A stretch of 64,000 nucleotides of DNA from Forficula auricularia (taxonomy: Eukaryota > Arthropoda > Insecta > Dermaptera > Forficulidae), in contig JALMQS010000075.1 in NCBI GenBank assembly GCA_024734495.1, forward strand, positions 2,906,935-2,970,934, in the 5' to 3' direction. Of the stretch, positions 11,096 through 22,666 are shown piece by piece. How positions within the stretch are numbered: position 1 is the stretch's first letter; each line of letters begins with the position of its first letter. Under the pieces are notes generated by a model, which was not told where the DNA came from, made no database searches, and saw nothing but the letters and a program-made list of their open reading frames with translations. The position numbers and the translations under genes are program-made.

Positions 11096-11774
11096 ATACA
11101 TTTGAATCTATTATATTACCATCGGTAATAAGCATTAAACATCATTGATAAAATATAGAAAATGATATTTCTGAAGTTCAAGCACTTCAAAATGTGTGCC
11201 TAATTAATCAAGGGCTAAGTCAACGACAAATGCCAAGTATCTACACTTTCAATAAGTCGTTCTTCAGTCCAAAAAATAAATAAATAAAAAAATAATATTT
11301 AATAAAGTTTTTATTGAAGGCTCAATTTTTTTGCACCGCAGTGTAGATATCAAAACTTCACCTATTATAGACATATAATTTGAAAATAAAAAAAAATTTA
11401 TACTAATACCTGAATATCCCAATGCATTGTTTAAATCTCCTTTTACTTTCAACCATAGGAACCAGCCTTTTAAAAATTGTCTCCTGGGTAAAGACCTTTT
11501 TGACATTCCCATCTAAGCGCTCTGACCACTCCTCTCTTTATTCTCATGACTTTTGCTTAACAATAGAGCTTAAAAATTAAAATAAAGTTAAAAAATATAA
11601 ATATTCTCTATTTATGTATGGGTTTTCTCCACTTCGAAACCATCCTATTGTCTGGTAATTCATTCAAGACCACACCAACACATTGCAAAAAAATGAACAA
11701 TTTTCTGCTTTCTTCACTTTAACTTTAGTCGATGTTTTCTTGGTGATGAGCTAACAACTCAATATAACATACAC

Positions 11775-11995
11775 TTGAGTTGGCACTCGGGTTCAATTCC
11801 TAAAAGCGAATACAACTCTCCTGACATGTGATAAAAATAATCCATAATAACTGGGATTAAGTAGGTGAGAATCTCTCGTGATTTTTTTATTACCTAATAT
11901 TTTTTTTATTTTTAATATATCTACTTGTGTACCAAATTTCAGCTAATTAACTACACTCTTCTATAAATCTCCTAATAAATATTATATTTTTCAAA
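11775..11995 (+). mobile_element. tRNA-derived SINE, family 1
   Basis: Contains GCACTCGGGTTCAATTCC (B box) and a body matching 4840-5036, ending CTCCTAATAAATATTATA. Best-preserved plus-strand copy in the window. Confidence 0.6.
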
Positions 11996-12629
11996 TTTTA
12001 TTCAAATTCCGACGATTCGGAGACCTTTTCTATGTATGTTTATCAAATTTCAAAATGACGGCTTTTTTAATATATTTTAATCTTTAACATCTAGATAATT
12101 ATTAGTTTTATCAAATTATATTATCTAAGATAAAATATTAAGCATTTTATTGTGAACAAAATGATACACAAAGATAAATCATTGAGGTTGTCCTCTGTAT
12201 TATATTATCAAATTATTCCTAAATATGTTTTACTCCCACGTGACATAGAACCGAACTCAGCCGAACGAAACCGATTCTGAACGATACCGATCCCACCCGA
12301 ACAGATTCCCCACTTCACCCACTACACCCACTGCGCTCCTAGCATTTTGAAGAAAATAATTTAGTTGTTGATTTATTGTGATAATGTTATGTTCAAAATA
12401 GACAGGAAAAATACTATTTCATTTAACCCTAGATAACTAAATTTATTCTTATTTACATTATAACTAAACATTCGTCGAGCGGACTACGCATTAAAAAACG
12501 TAAATATCAACAAAATTGTTTAATAAAAATAGGAACTTGTTACATGGCACACTAGTATGGGTAAGTTGGAACCAAAAAACAACGAAATATTTAGGAAATT
12601 TCATTCTTCCATACTAGGGTGGTCATTAT

Positions 12630-12910
12630 TTTGGCTGAGGCTGGAATTAAATATTTCTTAGTACAAGCCGTAGCTTCTATTATGGTTTTATTAATAGTAG
12701 TTTCTATGGAGATAGGCTCAAAATGATTGAGAAGAGGAGTTTGATTGAGAATGATTTTATAATTTGAGGGGTAGTTTTAACCTTGGCTACAAAATTATGG
12801 ATAGCTCCTTTGCATTTTTGATTTCCCAGTATCATATAAAATTTAGGTTGAAAGAATCAAGCAATTCATATGGTTCAAAATAAAAAAAAAATATCCTCCA
12901 AGTTTCAAGT
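12630..12910 (+). pseudogene. ND2: Nuclear copy of mitochondrial ND2 (numt)
   Basis: The segment reads as NADH dehydrogenase subunit 2 only with an invertebrate mitochondrial code (TGA Trp, AGA Ser, ATA Met): KYFLVQAVAS, then after a one-base shift near 12770 LTLATKLWMAPLHFWFPS, then NLGWKNQAI. With the standard code it is full of stops. ND2 is a membrane subunit of respiratory complex I, so this is a transferred, dead fragment; only the middle of the gene is present. It is followed at 12944 by a palindromic element. Confidence 0.85.
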
Positions 12911-12943
12911 CTCTATCTCAATTTTAACCTAGTATTATAGAGG

Positions 12944-13313
12944 GATTAAATTTCCCATCTAAATAACATAGGGTTTTTGCCATTGATCAATTTTTTATTC
13001 CGGCCAAAGTAATTGTTAAAAAATTTGAAACTCTGTAGCTTTATCCTTATAATAGTAGCTATACCTCATAATTTTTACAGATTTTTGGACATTATAATTT
13101 TGGAGTTACGTCTCGATAAAATACTGCTATATCTTAGAATTAGTAAGTTATATACTCCAAAATTATAATAGCTAAAAATTCTGAGGGATAGCTACTATTA
13201 TAAGGATAAAGTCTACAGAGTTTCAAATTTTTTGAACCATTACTTTGGCCGGAATAAAAAATTGATTGGTTCAATGCCAAAAACCCCATGTTATTTCGAT
13301 GGGAAACTTAATT
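12944..13313. mobile_element. Palindromic element, arms about 160 bp
   Basis: Arms 12944-13105 and 13154-13313 are reverse complements including TTCCGGCCAAAGTAATTG. The 14-base run TTCGTCGAGCGGAC occurs at 12471-12484 and again at 13312-13325, bracketing both the numt and this element. Confidence 0.75.
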
Positions 13314-13567
13314 CGTCGAGCGGACGACGGGAGGCCCGTAAGCCAATTCCTAATTGAAGTGGGAACACAATTGCATCTTTTTATTCAAATTATTAAGGTT
13401 TTTTCATTATCATTACCTGTTTGGTGTATAAATTAAAAAAATCAAATATCCATAAGAAAACATCATTTTTGATTTATAAGATTTAATTTATTTTTAAGTT
13501 ATTTTCCAAGGATTTATAAATCTCTTAAAATGGTTCTTATTTTTTTCTTTTTGTTGAACATAAAACG

Positions 13568-14115
13568 CAGGTTACATTTTTTAATTTTTTTATTGTTATA
13601 TAGGGACGTTTCGACAAATTTATATCTAGGTCATCATCAGCTTTAGACAATCTTGAATTTTTTGAATTCTAATTTAATGTTTATTTGTTGCATGACCAGA
13701 ATTTATACATGAAAAAACTGTTTTTTTTTTGTTTTAATTTTTAAAGTCATTAAAAATAAAATACAAAGTAAACTATGTATAAATACTAGTAGATGTTTTC
13801 ATGGAACATAAAATAAACATTCAGTTGGATAAGGAAACATTTTCAAAATTGTCAAAGGCTGATTTGATGACACAGATGCGAGGGGTGAACCGCGGCCTAA
13901 TATCATGTACACCTAATTCTACTCCCACTTGAATTTCCAAGTAGAAGACAATAGATGAAGGGGCATTAAATAATGAATTCCAAAATAATCCCACATAATT
14001 CCAAAGACGTCTACACCTAATTCCAATCGCGGTTCACCCCTCGCACAGATGTAAGTGTTCGAAACGTCCCTCCCTATATAACAATAATAAAAAAAATTAA
14101 AAAATCTAACCTGTG
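13568..14115. mobile_element. Inverted-repeat element with CTGATGA hairpin motif, split by a MITE
   Basis: The ends are reverse complements (TTATATAGGGACGTTTCG at 13597 and its mirror near 14060-14085). The left arm has the motif on minus at 13605-13640: CTGATGAT, GAC, loop, GTC, GAAAC. The right arm has a related hairpin whose loop, between ACAC and GTGT, was the landing site of the 165-bp MITE at 13879-14043. Confidence 0.65.
13879..14043. mobile_element. Small TIR element (CGAGGGGTGAACCGCG family)
   Basis: 165 bp with terminal repeats CGAGGGGTGAACCGCG and its complement. CACAGATG lies on both sides (13871-13878 and 14044-14051), an exact 8-bp target duplication as made by hAT or P-type transposases. 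Other copies are at 28742-28870 and, decayed with an expanded minisatellite, at 7185-7376 and about 19130-19295. Confidence 0.9.
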
Positions 14116-14289
14116 TTATTATTTAATGAGATCAGGAACGAGGCTTGATGAATCCGGTGGAAGATGGAATGTGTTATTATGTTGAACAAAAATAAAAAAT
14201 AACCATTTTAAGAAAATACAACATCCTCGAAAAATTCCTTAAAATTAAATTTTAATATTTTAAAATCGCAGAGAAGTGGACAAAAAATT

Positions 14290-14400
14290 AAACAACAGAG
14301 TTAGTTATTCAATTTACTAGACGTTTCGTCACTTTATTGAGACTTCATCAGTGGCTCATTCAATATAACTCTTTGTCAAAAATCTTTCAACTATAAGACA
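14290..14400 (-). repeat. Unpaired copy of the CTGATGA hairpin motif
   Basis: On minus, 14351-14320 reads CTGATGAA, GTC, a loop, GAC, GAAAC, GTC, flanked by GAGCC and TAGTAAATTG. No inverted partner was found nearby. Confidence 0.5.
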
Positions 14401-14580
14401 GCCAGCAACGAACATTTTCCATTAAAATTTGTTTAATGGAAAAAAATAAAACCGACTTCAAAAAATTAAATGCAACAAATAAAATACACTAAAATTTATA
14501 AAATAATTATTATCTTATTTAGTTACAACTAAACGACGAAATATTAACATGAAATTACTTTTAGAAGTCGGTGACAAACA

Positions 14581-14962
14581 ACGTAAAAGGTCATTTTGAC
14601 CTATTTTCGAGTCCCATTAAATATTAAAGATCAATATTTGAAATCAAAATATATTGTTGACGTAATAGAAAACAGCTTCCTCTTTGATTTTCAAATTACC
14701 ACTTACTTGTAGATCAATTAGAACTCGAGTTATAACTAAAAAACAAAGACTACGTGATTTTAGAGGATAAAAAACATAGATAAAAACATATGGTCTTAGT
14801 TTTTCTGTTGTAACTTGAGTTATAATTGAACTAAAAACAAGTGGTAATTTGAAAATCAAAGAGAAGCTGTTTTCTATTACGTCAAGAAAATATTTTGATT
14901 TCAAATATTGCTGTTTAATATTTAATTGGATTCGAAAATAGGTCAAAATGGCCTTTTTCGTC
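14581..14962. mobile_element. Palindromic element, arms about 170 bp
   Basis: The arms at 14581-14755 and 14792-14962 mirror one another (AAGGTCATTTTGACCTATTT and the inner run GAAAACAGCTTC). The 111-codon minus frame across it results from the symmetry and is not a gene. Confidence 0.7.
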
Positions 14963-15705
14963 ATTTTGGCCGATAACATTCAAAACTCTGACGTGTTGTA
15001 AAAAATTGGGAAATTTCATGATAATCAGCGTATAAAACTACTGGAATCCAATGTTAGTGTTGCGAGGAGAAATTGTTGTTTAATTTTTGTCGATCAGTGT
15101 AATTTGCATTCATATTGTAAAATTGCTTAGAAAGATTCAGAAACATCAAAACTTCGCATTTTTTGCATGATAACTATTATTTATCATGTTCAAAATAGAC
15201 AGCCAAAATACTATTTTAATTCTTACTGGCTTTCTTAAGCCGAATTGATTAGAAAATGTGAATTATTTCAGGTAATTCAGATTTTTGTATAATTTAGATA
15301 TTATTTTTTAATATTTTCGGTATAATGTACAATTATCGATCAATGAAGACGAAGAAGAGGAAAATTGAAACACATGGTTGAAATTAACAATATGTACAAA
15401 ATCAGTAAATGTAATAAAAAATTACCTTTTTTCAATATATTAAAAGAGAGTACCGAAGCCCCGTTCGGGCATGTACTATAAATTTGAATAAAAAATTATT
15501 GTAAATGAAATTGTATAATAAGTTGGTTACTCAAAAAATAATAATAATAATAATATACAATTATTATTATTGTAAAGGTCTATAATATTGAAATCGATTT
15601 ACCTTTTTTTAATTTATTTTTTTAAACTATTATTTTTTTTTTTAATATCTTTACTTAAATAACTTAAGAAATGATCATATTATTTTTAGTTTTTATATTT
15701 TAACA

Positions 15706-16134
15706 AAGAGAAACAAAGAGGTTGTCCTCTGCTTGATGCAAATAAACATACACACATATATATCAAAATTGTATATATATTATTTATTTGTTTGAGACTA
15801 TAGTTTCGAAGGTTTGGCCCTCATCATCAGACTTTTTAATTATAAATATTATTTTTCATGGGATCAGTATCGCGTGGATATTGAAAATTTTTGAAAAAAT
15901 TTCCTTTCTCAGCTGAATAGTCAGGTAGAATTAATTTTTTTCAAAAAATTTCAATATCCACCCTATACTGATCCCATGAAAAATAATATTTATAATTAAA
16001 AAGACTGATAATGAGGGCCAAGCCTTCGAAACTATAGTCTCAAACAAATAAATAATATATATACAGATATATAATTTCGATATATAGTGTGTATGTTTAT
16101 TTGCATCAAGCAGAGGACCTCTTTGTTTCTTTTT
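15706..16134. mobile_element. Palindromic element, CTGATGA/TATAGTC family, copy 1
   Basis: Arms (about 15706-15905 and 15925-16134) mirror one another from AACAAAGAGGTTGTCCTCTG inward. Motif cores are at 15795-15830 (minus) and 16005-16039 (plus): CTGATRATGA, hairpin, TTCGAAACTATAGTC. Related copies: 19500-19860, 35627-35995, and a decayed one at 62690-63060. Confidence 0.75.
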
Positions 16135-16207
16135 GTGAATCAACAATTCTGCTACTCTCGGCAAAACAAAAACTTTTCAATTTTATATTTTAATATTCAT
16201 TCTTTAA

Positions 16208-17171
16208 GGTAGTTGTTCCGGCAAATGGGTTTTCTTAGGATTTTTTTTGAAATTTAGACAGATTATTATTTAAATACTTCGATTGGTGGCAAAACGAAAT
16301 TTATGAACAATATAGTTTCGGAGATATTAAATTTCAAAAATAGAGTTTTTCAGGCTCTTTAACATTGCACTATATATATATATATATTGGAAAATTTACA
16401 TACAAATTTAATTATAATTAAGAAACCCTTTTACCATTTTTATAAAAAACTAAACCAACATTAAACCATAAACAATACATATTTTAAGACAATTTTGATT
16501 CATAGTTACAACACAGTTTCTGAGATAATAATGAATAAATAATGAAAAATGTATAAAAAAATTTACACTAAAAACAGCGCATTTATTTAACGAGCGAAAG
16601 ATGTATAAAGCGCGCATCGGCTAGATTTTTTCAAAATTATAATTTTCATAAGGTGTAATGTAGGCGTTGATTACATTTGTTAAAAAATAAATTTTATAGA
16701 AATAAATCGACCTTTAAAATATATTTTATCTGTCATTTTAATATAAAAATATGGTACTTACGTATTAACGTCACCGCAGCTAGATTTGGCGGTTTTTAAT
16801 TTTCGCCAATCTACCTAAAGTTTGTTTGGGAACGCATTTTTTTATCTAATCAAACCGAGATCACAAACCGAACCTATTCAAGTTGTTTTTTGACAGAGGG
16901 GAACTGATTTATTCTATTTTATGATTTATCTCAAAAAGTAGATTGGCGAAATTTAAAAGCCGCCAAATTTAGTTGCGTTGGCGTTAATACGTAAGTTTCA
17001 AAAATATTCAATCTCTTAGAATGGTGTCAGATTTGTCAAACGAGGACGGGATTGGCTAGAATCGGTACATAAACAGCAAAAAATTTTGGGCTTATGAATT
17101 ATGAATCCTTATTGTCTGTTCTATGTACTCTAGCATTAACTTTTTGCTAGTATTGTCGCGAATCCACTACC
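16208..17171 (+). mobile_element. TTAA-flanked element, copy A
   Basis: GGTAGTTGTTCCG follows TTAA (16204-16207) and the far end CGAATCCACTACC precedes TTAA (17172-17175), so a TTAA target duplication and a short terminal repeat GGTAGT are both visible. 964 bp without a transposase frame; it contains a nested palindrome. Partial copies: 3049-3743 and from 34991. Confidence 0.7.
16755..17003. mobile_element. Palindromic insertion inside the TTAA element
   Basis: The ends ACTTACGTATTAACG and CGTTAATACGTAAGT are exact complements, and the arms continue through GATTTGGCGG / CCGCCAAATT. This block is absent from the copy at 3049-3743, which marks it as a later insertion. Confidence 0.65.
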
Positions 17172-17353
17172 TTAAGTGCTAAAAAAGCCAGATAATTTTT
17201 TTTCCAAATTTAGCTGTATAAATAATAAAATATTTGTATATATACTTAACGTTTCGGAATAAATAATTTGTGTGTTCATATTGTAAAATTGCTTAGAATA
17301 ATTCTAGAATCCTCTTATTCTTATTGAAAATTAATCGATTGTGTTCGATTTCA

Positions 17354-17996
17354 GGGATTTGAGAGGGACGCTTAAGGGACTTGGACTTTGAATGCATTGC
17401 CGTTTCAATTGATATTAGCTTTGGAACGCATCAATGGTCCGATCGAAACAAAGCAGCGAGGGAAATCCTTGACAGCTGGTTGACCATCTATCTCTCAATG
17501 AAGGAGTCTTCCGGGATTCAAATGGTCTTAATAAAGCTCTGCCAAATATTGAACACTTACCAACACATCCCAAGAGAAAAAAGGAATTTCGAAGGAGAAT
17601 TCATTGGACTTTATGGTATATACTCAAGAACCTAACCATCTACAACTTTTGTTTTGGTTTTTGCTGAAGAACAGAAGAGGTCAACTAAAAGAGATTATTC
17701 GTGTAGATAATGACTTATAATTAGTATTTATTCACTTAGTCTCATAAGAGTATTTGAGTGAAGAATGAAGTACAAAGGAGTGGAAACAAAGTCACAATCT
17801 GCTCATGACCTCATGGTCACTATCCACGGACTCCCTAAATATAATCCTATGGGAGAGAATGGAAATCTTTTGGCTTATAATGGACCATTTGAGACTTTCC
17901 TGTGCAATTCTAATGGATTGCTGACACTAAACATTGTATCTGCATCTGAAGACTTCACATCCCTGTAGCACACCATGACGGAGATTGAAAAACAGG
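17354..17996 (+). other. Exon-like stretch of unknown identity
   Basis: A good acceptor (TCGATTTCAG, ending 17354) opens a stretch visibly richer in GC than its surroundings, and AAACAG|GTAAT near 17995 could be a donor. Frames at 17381-17635 (IREILDSWLTIYL-like text) and 17765-17968 are short, and in-frame stops break any single frame through the whole stretch. It does not carry the expected next Dok-7 segment. It could be a non-coding exon, a dead gene piece or an unrecognised repeat. Confidence 0.3.
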
Positions 17997-18039
17997 TAAT
18001 ATCCCATTTTAGTTTACTTTAGTTGCAACTAATATCTTA

Positions 18040-18186
18040 TCTTATTATATTAAACGAGCATATATATATATATATGTTCATTGAGGTTTTCCGCGGATGA
18101 GTTTTATGTCATTAGAGATTTTTCGGGTTTCTCCGCGTGGGTTTGAGAGTTTTCTCAGAAACGCGGAGAAACCCAAAAATCTGATG

Positions 18187-18228
<42 letters not shown>

Positions 18229-18370
18229 TCTCTCTCTATATACCTTTTATATATATAGAATCGGGTTCTCGAAAACGCCTCTAATGATTTGGATGAAATT
18301 CACGGGTTAGGAGGTTTTTCTGTGACATTTTGATCTATCACGGTCTCATCTTCGGCTAAGTTGTTTTTCA
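18040..18370 (+). mobile_element. Helentron-like fragment with AT microsatellite
   Basis: Begins with TTATTATATTAAACGAGCA, followed by an AT run (about 18185-18227) and the block CTCGAAAACG..TTTGGATGAAATTCACGG. The same order occurs at 27440-27600 and 63399-63500. Such ends occur in DINE/Helentron-type elements of arthropods. A hairpin of 14-base arms (GGGTTTCTCCGCGT and complement) lies at about 18128-18170. Confidence 0.5.
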
Positions 18371-18836
18371 TGGGTTTTTTATTGATTGAAATAATTATTC
18401 ACAGGTGGCTGTCTCGATAAAAATCTATAAGTAATTACATTTTTATTCAATTTCCTTTTAATAATTAATTGGATTTTCAATTTTAAATCCCACAAAAAGA
18501 TCATTACAAATATTATTATATATTAAAATTAGTGAATTTAATTAATTAAAGGTATTTTTCTATTTTCTATAAAATAATTTATTAGCACATCAATTTTATT
18601 CTCCTAAAAAATCCGACAATTCGAAGGATCGTGCCTCCTTCAGGTTAAAAGGGTCAACGAAAGAACCTCCGTGTATATTAATATTATTTTTAATTGCAAT
18701 TGCATTCAAAAATTTATGCCCAGTGATAATATGTCTATATGATGGCCATAGGGGGTGTAAGCATTGGTAAAAAATATAAATAAAATGTTATTTTATTTTT
18801 GCTGCGAATAAAATTCGACTTTTTTAGTGAATTTAA

Positions 18837-19295
18837 GGTAGCTCTTTCACAAATGCAAAAATATCCCCTCCACTAAAAATAATCGCTCAAATAGGTTTTT
18901 TTTTGTTTTTTATCAAAACTACCTGGTAAATAATTTCAATTTTTTTTAAGTTACTCCGAATATATTATTCTAACAAATATTAGTTTTTAATCAAGAAGTC
19001 CTTCAATGAAAAAAATAAAATAATGATCATATCCCCACCCTTTCCCTATCTACCCTATGTAAAAAATGTCATTTTTAATTGCAATTATTTCATGTTTGGT
19101 GTGGTAAATCGTCTTCAAATTTTAACAGTATGTGTACATCTCTTTGGAAGTTCTTGGAAATATTTGGAAGTACTTGGAAATATTTGAAAGTACTTGGAAG
19201 TACCTACTTGAAAATATTTGGGAAGTACTTGGAAATATTTAGAAGTACAGAGTGGAAGTAGGTGTACAGCATATTAGGTCGCGGTTCACCCCTCG
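18837..19295. mobile_element. TTAA-site repeat fused to a minisatellite-bearing TIR element
   Basis: TTAA (18833-18836) precedes GGTAGCTCTTTCACAAATGC; the following 290 bp mirror 7860-8150. At about 19130-19260 runs the complement of the 16-base minisatellite of 7206-7330, ending in GCGGTTCACCCCTCG, the right end of the 13879-type element, whose left end is lost. Confidence 0.6.
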
Positions 19296-19499
19296 GAATT
19301 TTGTTACTCACCAAATGGTAATAAACCGTGGCCATTAAATTAATAATAATAATAAAAACTACTCTATATTATTGGAAATTTAAAAATTGTTGAATTTTTT
19401 TAAAATGGCATCAATACTGAGATATTACTACTAATAATAATACTATGAATTGATTGGCTCTGAAGCCCGCCATTAATCAGATGATTGAAAAGTTTTTGT

Positions 19500-19860
19500 T
19501 TTGCCGAGAGTAGCAGAGTTGTTGATTCACAAAGAGAACAAAGAGGTTGTCCTCTGCTTAATGCAAATAAACATACACACATATATATATCGAGATGATA
19601 TATCTGTATATATATTATTTATTTGTTTGAGACTATAGTTTCTAAGACTTGGTCTTCATCATCAGTCTTTCTTCAATTATAAATGTTTTTCATGGAGTCA
19701 ATATCATATGGAAGAAAGACTGATGATGAAGACTAAGTCTTCGAACTATAGTCTCAAACAAATAAATAATATATATACAGATATATCATCTCGATATATA
19801 TATGTGTGTATGTTTATTTGCATCAAGCAGAGGACAACCTCTTTGTTTCTCTTTGTCTTT
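19500..19860. mobile_element. Palindromic element, CTGATGA/TATAGTC family, copy 2
   Basis: Outer arms share AACAAAGAGGTTGTCCTCTG with copy 1. Cores at 19630-19665 (minus) and 19720-19753 (plus) read CTGATGATGAAGAC, a short loop, GTCTT. The second core lost one A (CGAACTATAGTC). Confidence 0.75.
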
Positions 19861-20187
19861 ATTAATCAGATGGTCCAATCGCATCGCTGCCTTCCCCATC
19901 TGACCACGCAAGCAACGGGTTCCCGAGCTTGCCTTGAAATCAGTCTTGCTTTTCAGAAAGGAATTGCCATTCGAACCGGTAGAACATACCATGCCACTCA
20001 CTATCTTACAAGAGACTGCATTTTGTATTTGCATTTATTATGGCTTCTGTGATCCCAGGGAATTTTCATCCGCCAATGGTCTTAAATTTTCCATGCGTCT
20101 ATCATTTTTTGATTTTGATATTCATGGAAATCTATTTATTAGATGGCGTCGTTGGCCTCGTAGCCAACACGCCATTAAAACAAAAAA

Positions 20188-20400
20188 TACACTGATGGAA
20201 AAAACAAAACAAAAAAACTATAATTCGATTTAAAGTGACTTTTATCTTTTAGTTTGCTAATTAATTTGTTAAAATATTATTTTTCATCTTATTTTTATTA
20301 AAAATAATATTTTAAATTAATCAGCAAACTAAAAGATAAGAGACTTTAAATTGAATTATAATTTCTTTTTTTTGTTCCATTAATTTTGTCCATGGTGTAT
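20188..20400. mobile_element. Palindromic element, arms about 90 bp
   Basis: AAATACACTGATGG at the left and its imperfect complement CCATGGTGTATTTA at the right bound arms that mirror inward through TATCTTTTAGTTTGC. No open frame of note. Confidence 0.6.
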
Positions 20401-20459
20401 TTATTAGAATATTAACTAACAACATCCATGTCAGTTTTATTTTTTATTATTTTCTTCCT

Positions 20460-21250
20460 ATTATTAAAAATAGTACCTGGAGGCACCGAACGATGCTCGG
20501 TAACTTCTTCCTTCAGTTAAAACCTTTATTTTAATATTATTTTAAATTTAAAATTCTGATAAAAAGGTCGATTTTTATTTGAGAGCCGTTTTCAAATTAA
20601 AAAAAATACAAATATATATAGTATTCGCCCACTGTAGCCCCACCCCGCTTGACCCCACCCCCGAAACCTCGCCCTACCCCCGGATCCCCCACCACTGCAC
20701 CCCACCTCCTGCACCTGTTTTGATTCAACCATATGATTCATTTTTATTCATCCAATTGTTAATAAATAAAACCTATCAAAATGTGTTGTTTTTTCAGAAA
20801 ATTGAGACCTGCTTATGCGAAATATATTTTAAAAAATTCTTGATTATTTTTTATTCTATTAAATAAATAAAGTTCTTTATAAAAACAATTATAAAACGTT
20901 TATTAATATTTCTAACGTTTAGGGAGAACAAAATATGTTAAAACACACACACAATCACAATACTTCTTCAAGGCCTTTTAGAACAATGAAACAAACAACC
21001 CATTGTCTGCCTGGGTATAAAAGGAAAAGGGAAACCTTTTTTAAAACCCTAAGAATGGTATTTGTCTACCTGAGAATAAAAAACCCATCAAAAACAATTT
21101 TGTCGAAGATGAGACCGTGACAGATCGAATTGTCATCCCAAAAACCCCCTAACCCGTGAATTTCCATCAAAATCGGTAGAGTCGTTTTCAAAATATAACC
21201 AAGATACAAATATATAAACAAATAGTACCTGGAGGCACCGAGCGATGCTC
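20460..21250. mobile_element. Helentron-like non-autonomous repeat, unit 1
   Basis: Starts and ends with GTACCTGGAGGCACCGA and a small hairpin, ACCGAGC GA TGCTCGGT (about 20475 and 21236), followed by CTTCCTTCAGTTAAAA. It contains CCGTGACAGATCGAATTGTC and AATCGGTAGAGTCGTTTTC. A terminal hairpin before the 3' end and these blocks are seen in Helentron-type elements. The unit is repeated at 21885-22560. Confidence 0.5.
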
Positions 21251-21333
21251 GGTAACTTCTTCCTTCAGTTAAAAGCTTTATTTTAATTTTTTTGCAACGA
21301 AATTTTCTCTGGAGAGAGACGGACTGGTAGAAA

Positions 21334-21884
21334 TTTTAATTGAAAGTAATGAAAGGCAGCCCAGAGGTAGTGAGGAAAGAAAAAATTAACACATAAAATA
21401 AGGTGTAATTTATTGGAATCCTTCCTCCTTTCCTTTCAAACCGACGTTTCGGAGATTTTCCCTCCTTCTTCAGGGTTTCAAAGGGTCAATGAATGAAACA
21501 AATAAAATGTTTCCTTCTTCTCTCCACAGTAGTGTTCAAAAACTTTCTTCATTTGTAACAAAAGGCATAGAAAGACAAATATTTTTTCCTTCTTTTCTTA
21601 ATTCTAATCTAATTAAGAAAAGAAGGAAAAAAATATTTGTCTTTCTATGCCTTTTTGTTACAAATGAAGAAAGTTTTTGAACACTACTGTGGAGAGAAGA
21701 AGGAAACATTTTATTTGTTTCATTCATTGACCCTTTGAACCCTGAAGAAGGAGGGAAAAATCCTCCGAAACGTCGGTTTGAAAGGAAAGGAGGAAGGATT
21801 CCAATAAATTACACCTTATTTTATATGTGTTAATTTTTCTTTCCTCACTACCTCTGGACTTCCTTCCATTACTTTCAATTAAAA
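21334..21884. mobile_element. Palindromic element with CTGAAGA hairpin motif
   Basis: Arms of about 265 bp meet near 21604 (CTAATCTAATTAAG). Cores at 21442-21473 (minus) and 21742-21774 (plus) read CTGAAGAA, GGAGG, a loop, CCTCC, GAAACGTCGG. The arm frames on both strands (NKMFPSSLHSSVQKL) are symmetry products. It lies between the two Helentron-like units. Confidence 0.75.
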
Positions 21885-22660
21885 CTTTTATTTTAATATT
21901 ATTTTTAATTTATAATTCTGATAAAAATGTCGATTTTTATTTGAGAGCCGTTTTCAAATTAAAAAAAATACAAAAATATATAATATTCGACCACTGTACC
22001 CCCCCCCCCACCCCCGCTCGACCCCACCCCCGAAACCTCGACCTACCCCCGGATCCCCCACCACTGCACCCCACCTCCTGCACCTGTTTTGATAAAACCT
22101 ATCAAAATGTGTTATTTTTTCAGAAAATTGAGACCTGCTTATGCGAAATATATTTTTAAATAAATTCTTGATTATTTTTTATTCTATTAAATAAATAAAA
22201 TTCTTTATAAAAACAATTATAAAACGTTTATTAATATTTCTAACGTTTAGGTTGAACAAAATATGTTAAAAACCACAATCACAATACTTCTTCAAGGCCT
22301 TTGAGAACAATGTATTAAGGCAACCCATTGTCTGCCTGGGCACAAAAGGAAATGGGAAACCTTTTTTAAATACCTAAGAATGGGATTTGTCTACCTGAGA
22401 ATAATTAATTTGATTCCGAAAAAACCCATCAAAAACAATTTTGTCGAAGATGAGACCGTGACAGATCGAATTGTCAACCCCAAAACCCCCTAACCCGTGA
22501 ATTTCATCAAAATCGGTAGGGGCGTTTTCAAAATAGAACCAAGATACAAATATATAAATATACAATTTTTGCTCGTTTAATAAGAGTAGATATATACAAA
22601 TAAATAAATATATATACAAACAAATAAATATACAATTTTTGCTCGTTAATAATAAGAGTA
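21885..22660. mobile_element. Helentron-like non-autonomous repeat, unit 2
   Basis: About 640 bp repeat unit 1 (TTTTATTTGAGAGCCG through the CCACCCCCGAAACCTC stretch to AATCGGTAGGG). It ends in two tandem copies of ATTTTTGCTCG..AATAAGAGTAGATATA (22563 and 22634), the complement of the Helentron-like start seen at 63399. Confidence 0.5.
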
Positions 22661-22666
22661 GATATA

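Larger units (their letters stand above)
9587..11347 (+). mobile_element. Tc1/mariner-like element split by nested insertions
   Basis: The left end CACTACGGTGCGAAAAAAT and the right end (complement CACTGCGGTGCAAAAAAAT) form a long terminal repeat pair of Tc1/mariner style. The same ends and inner flanks occur in the shorter copy at 28647-29236. A remnant of an N-terminal helix-turn-helix, LINQGLSQRQM, is readable at 11193-11225, as in Tc1 transposases. Two insertions interrupt it: an inverted repeat (9835-10325) and a palindromic SINE pair (10420-11095). Confidence 0.65.

Noticed and set aside
21489..21727. Mirror-image 63-codon frames
   Set aside because: Products of palindrome symmetry in a non-coding element.
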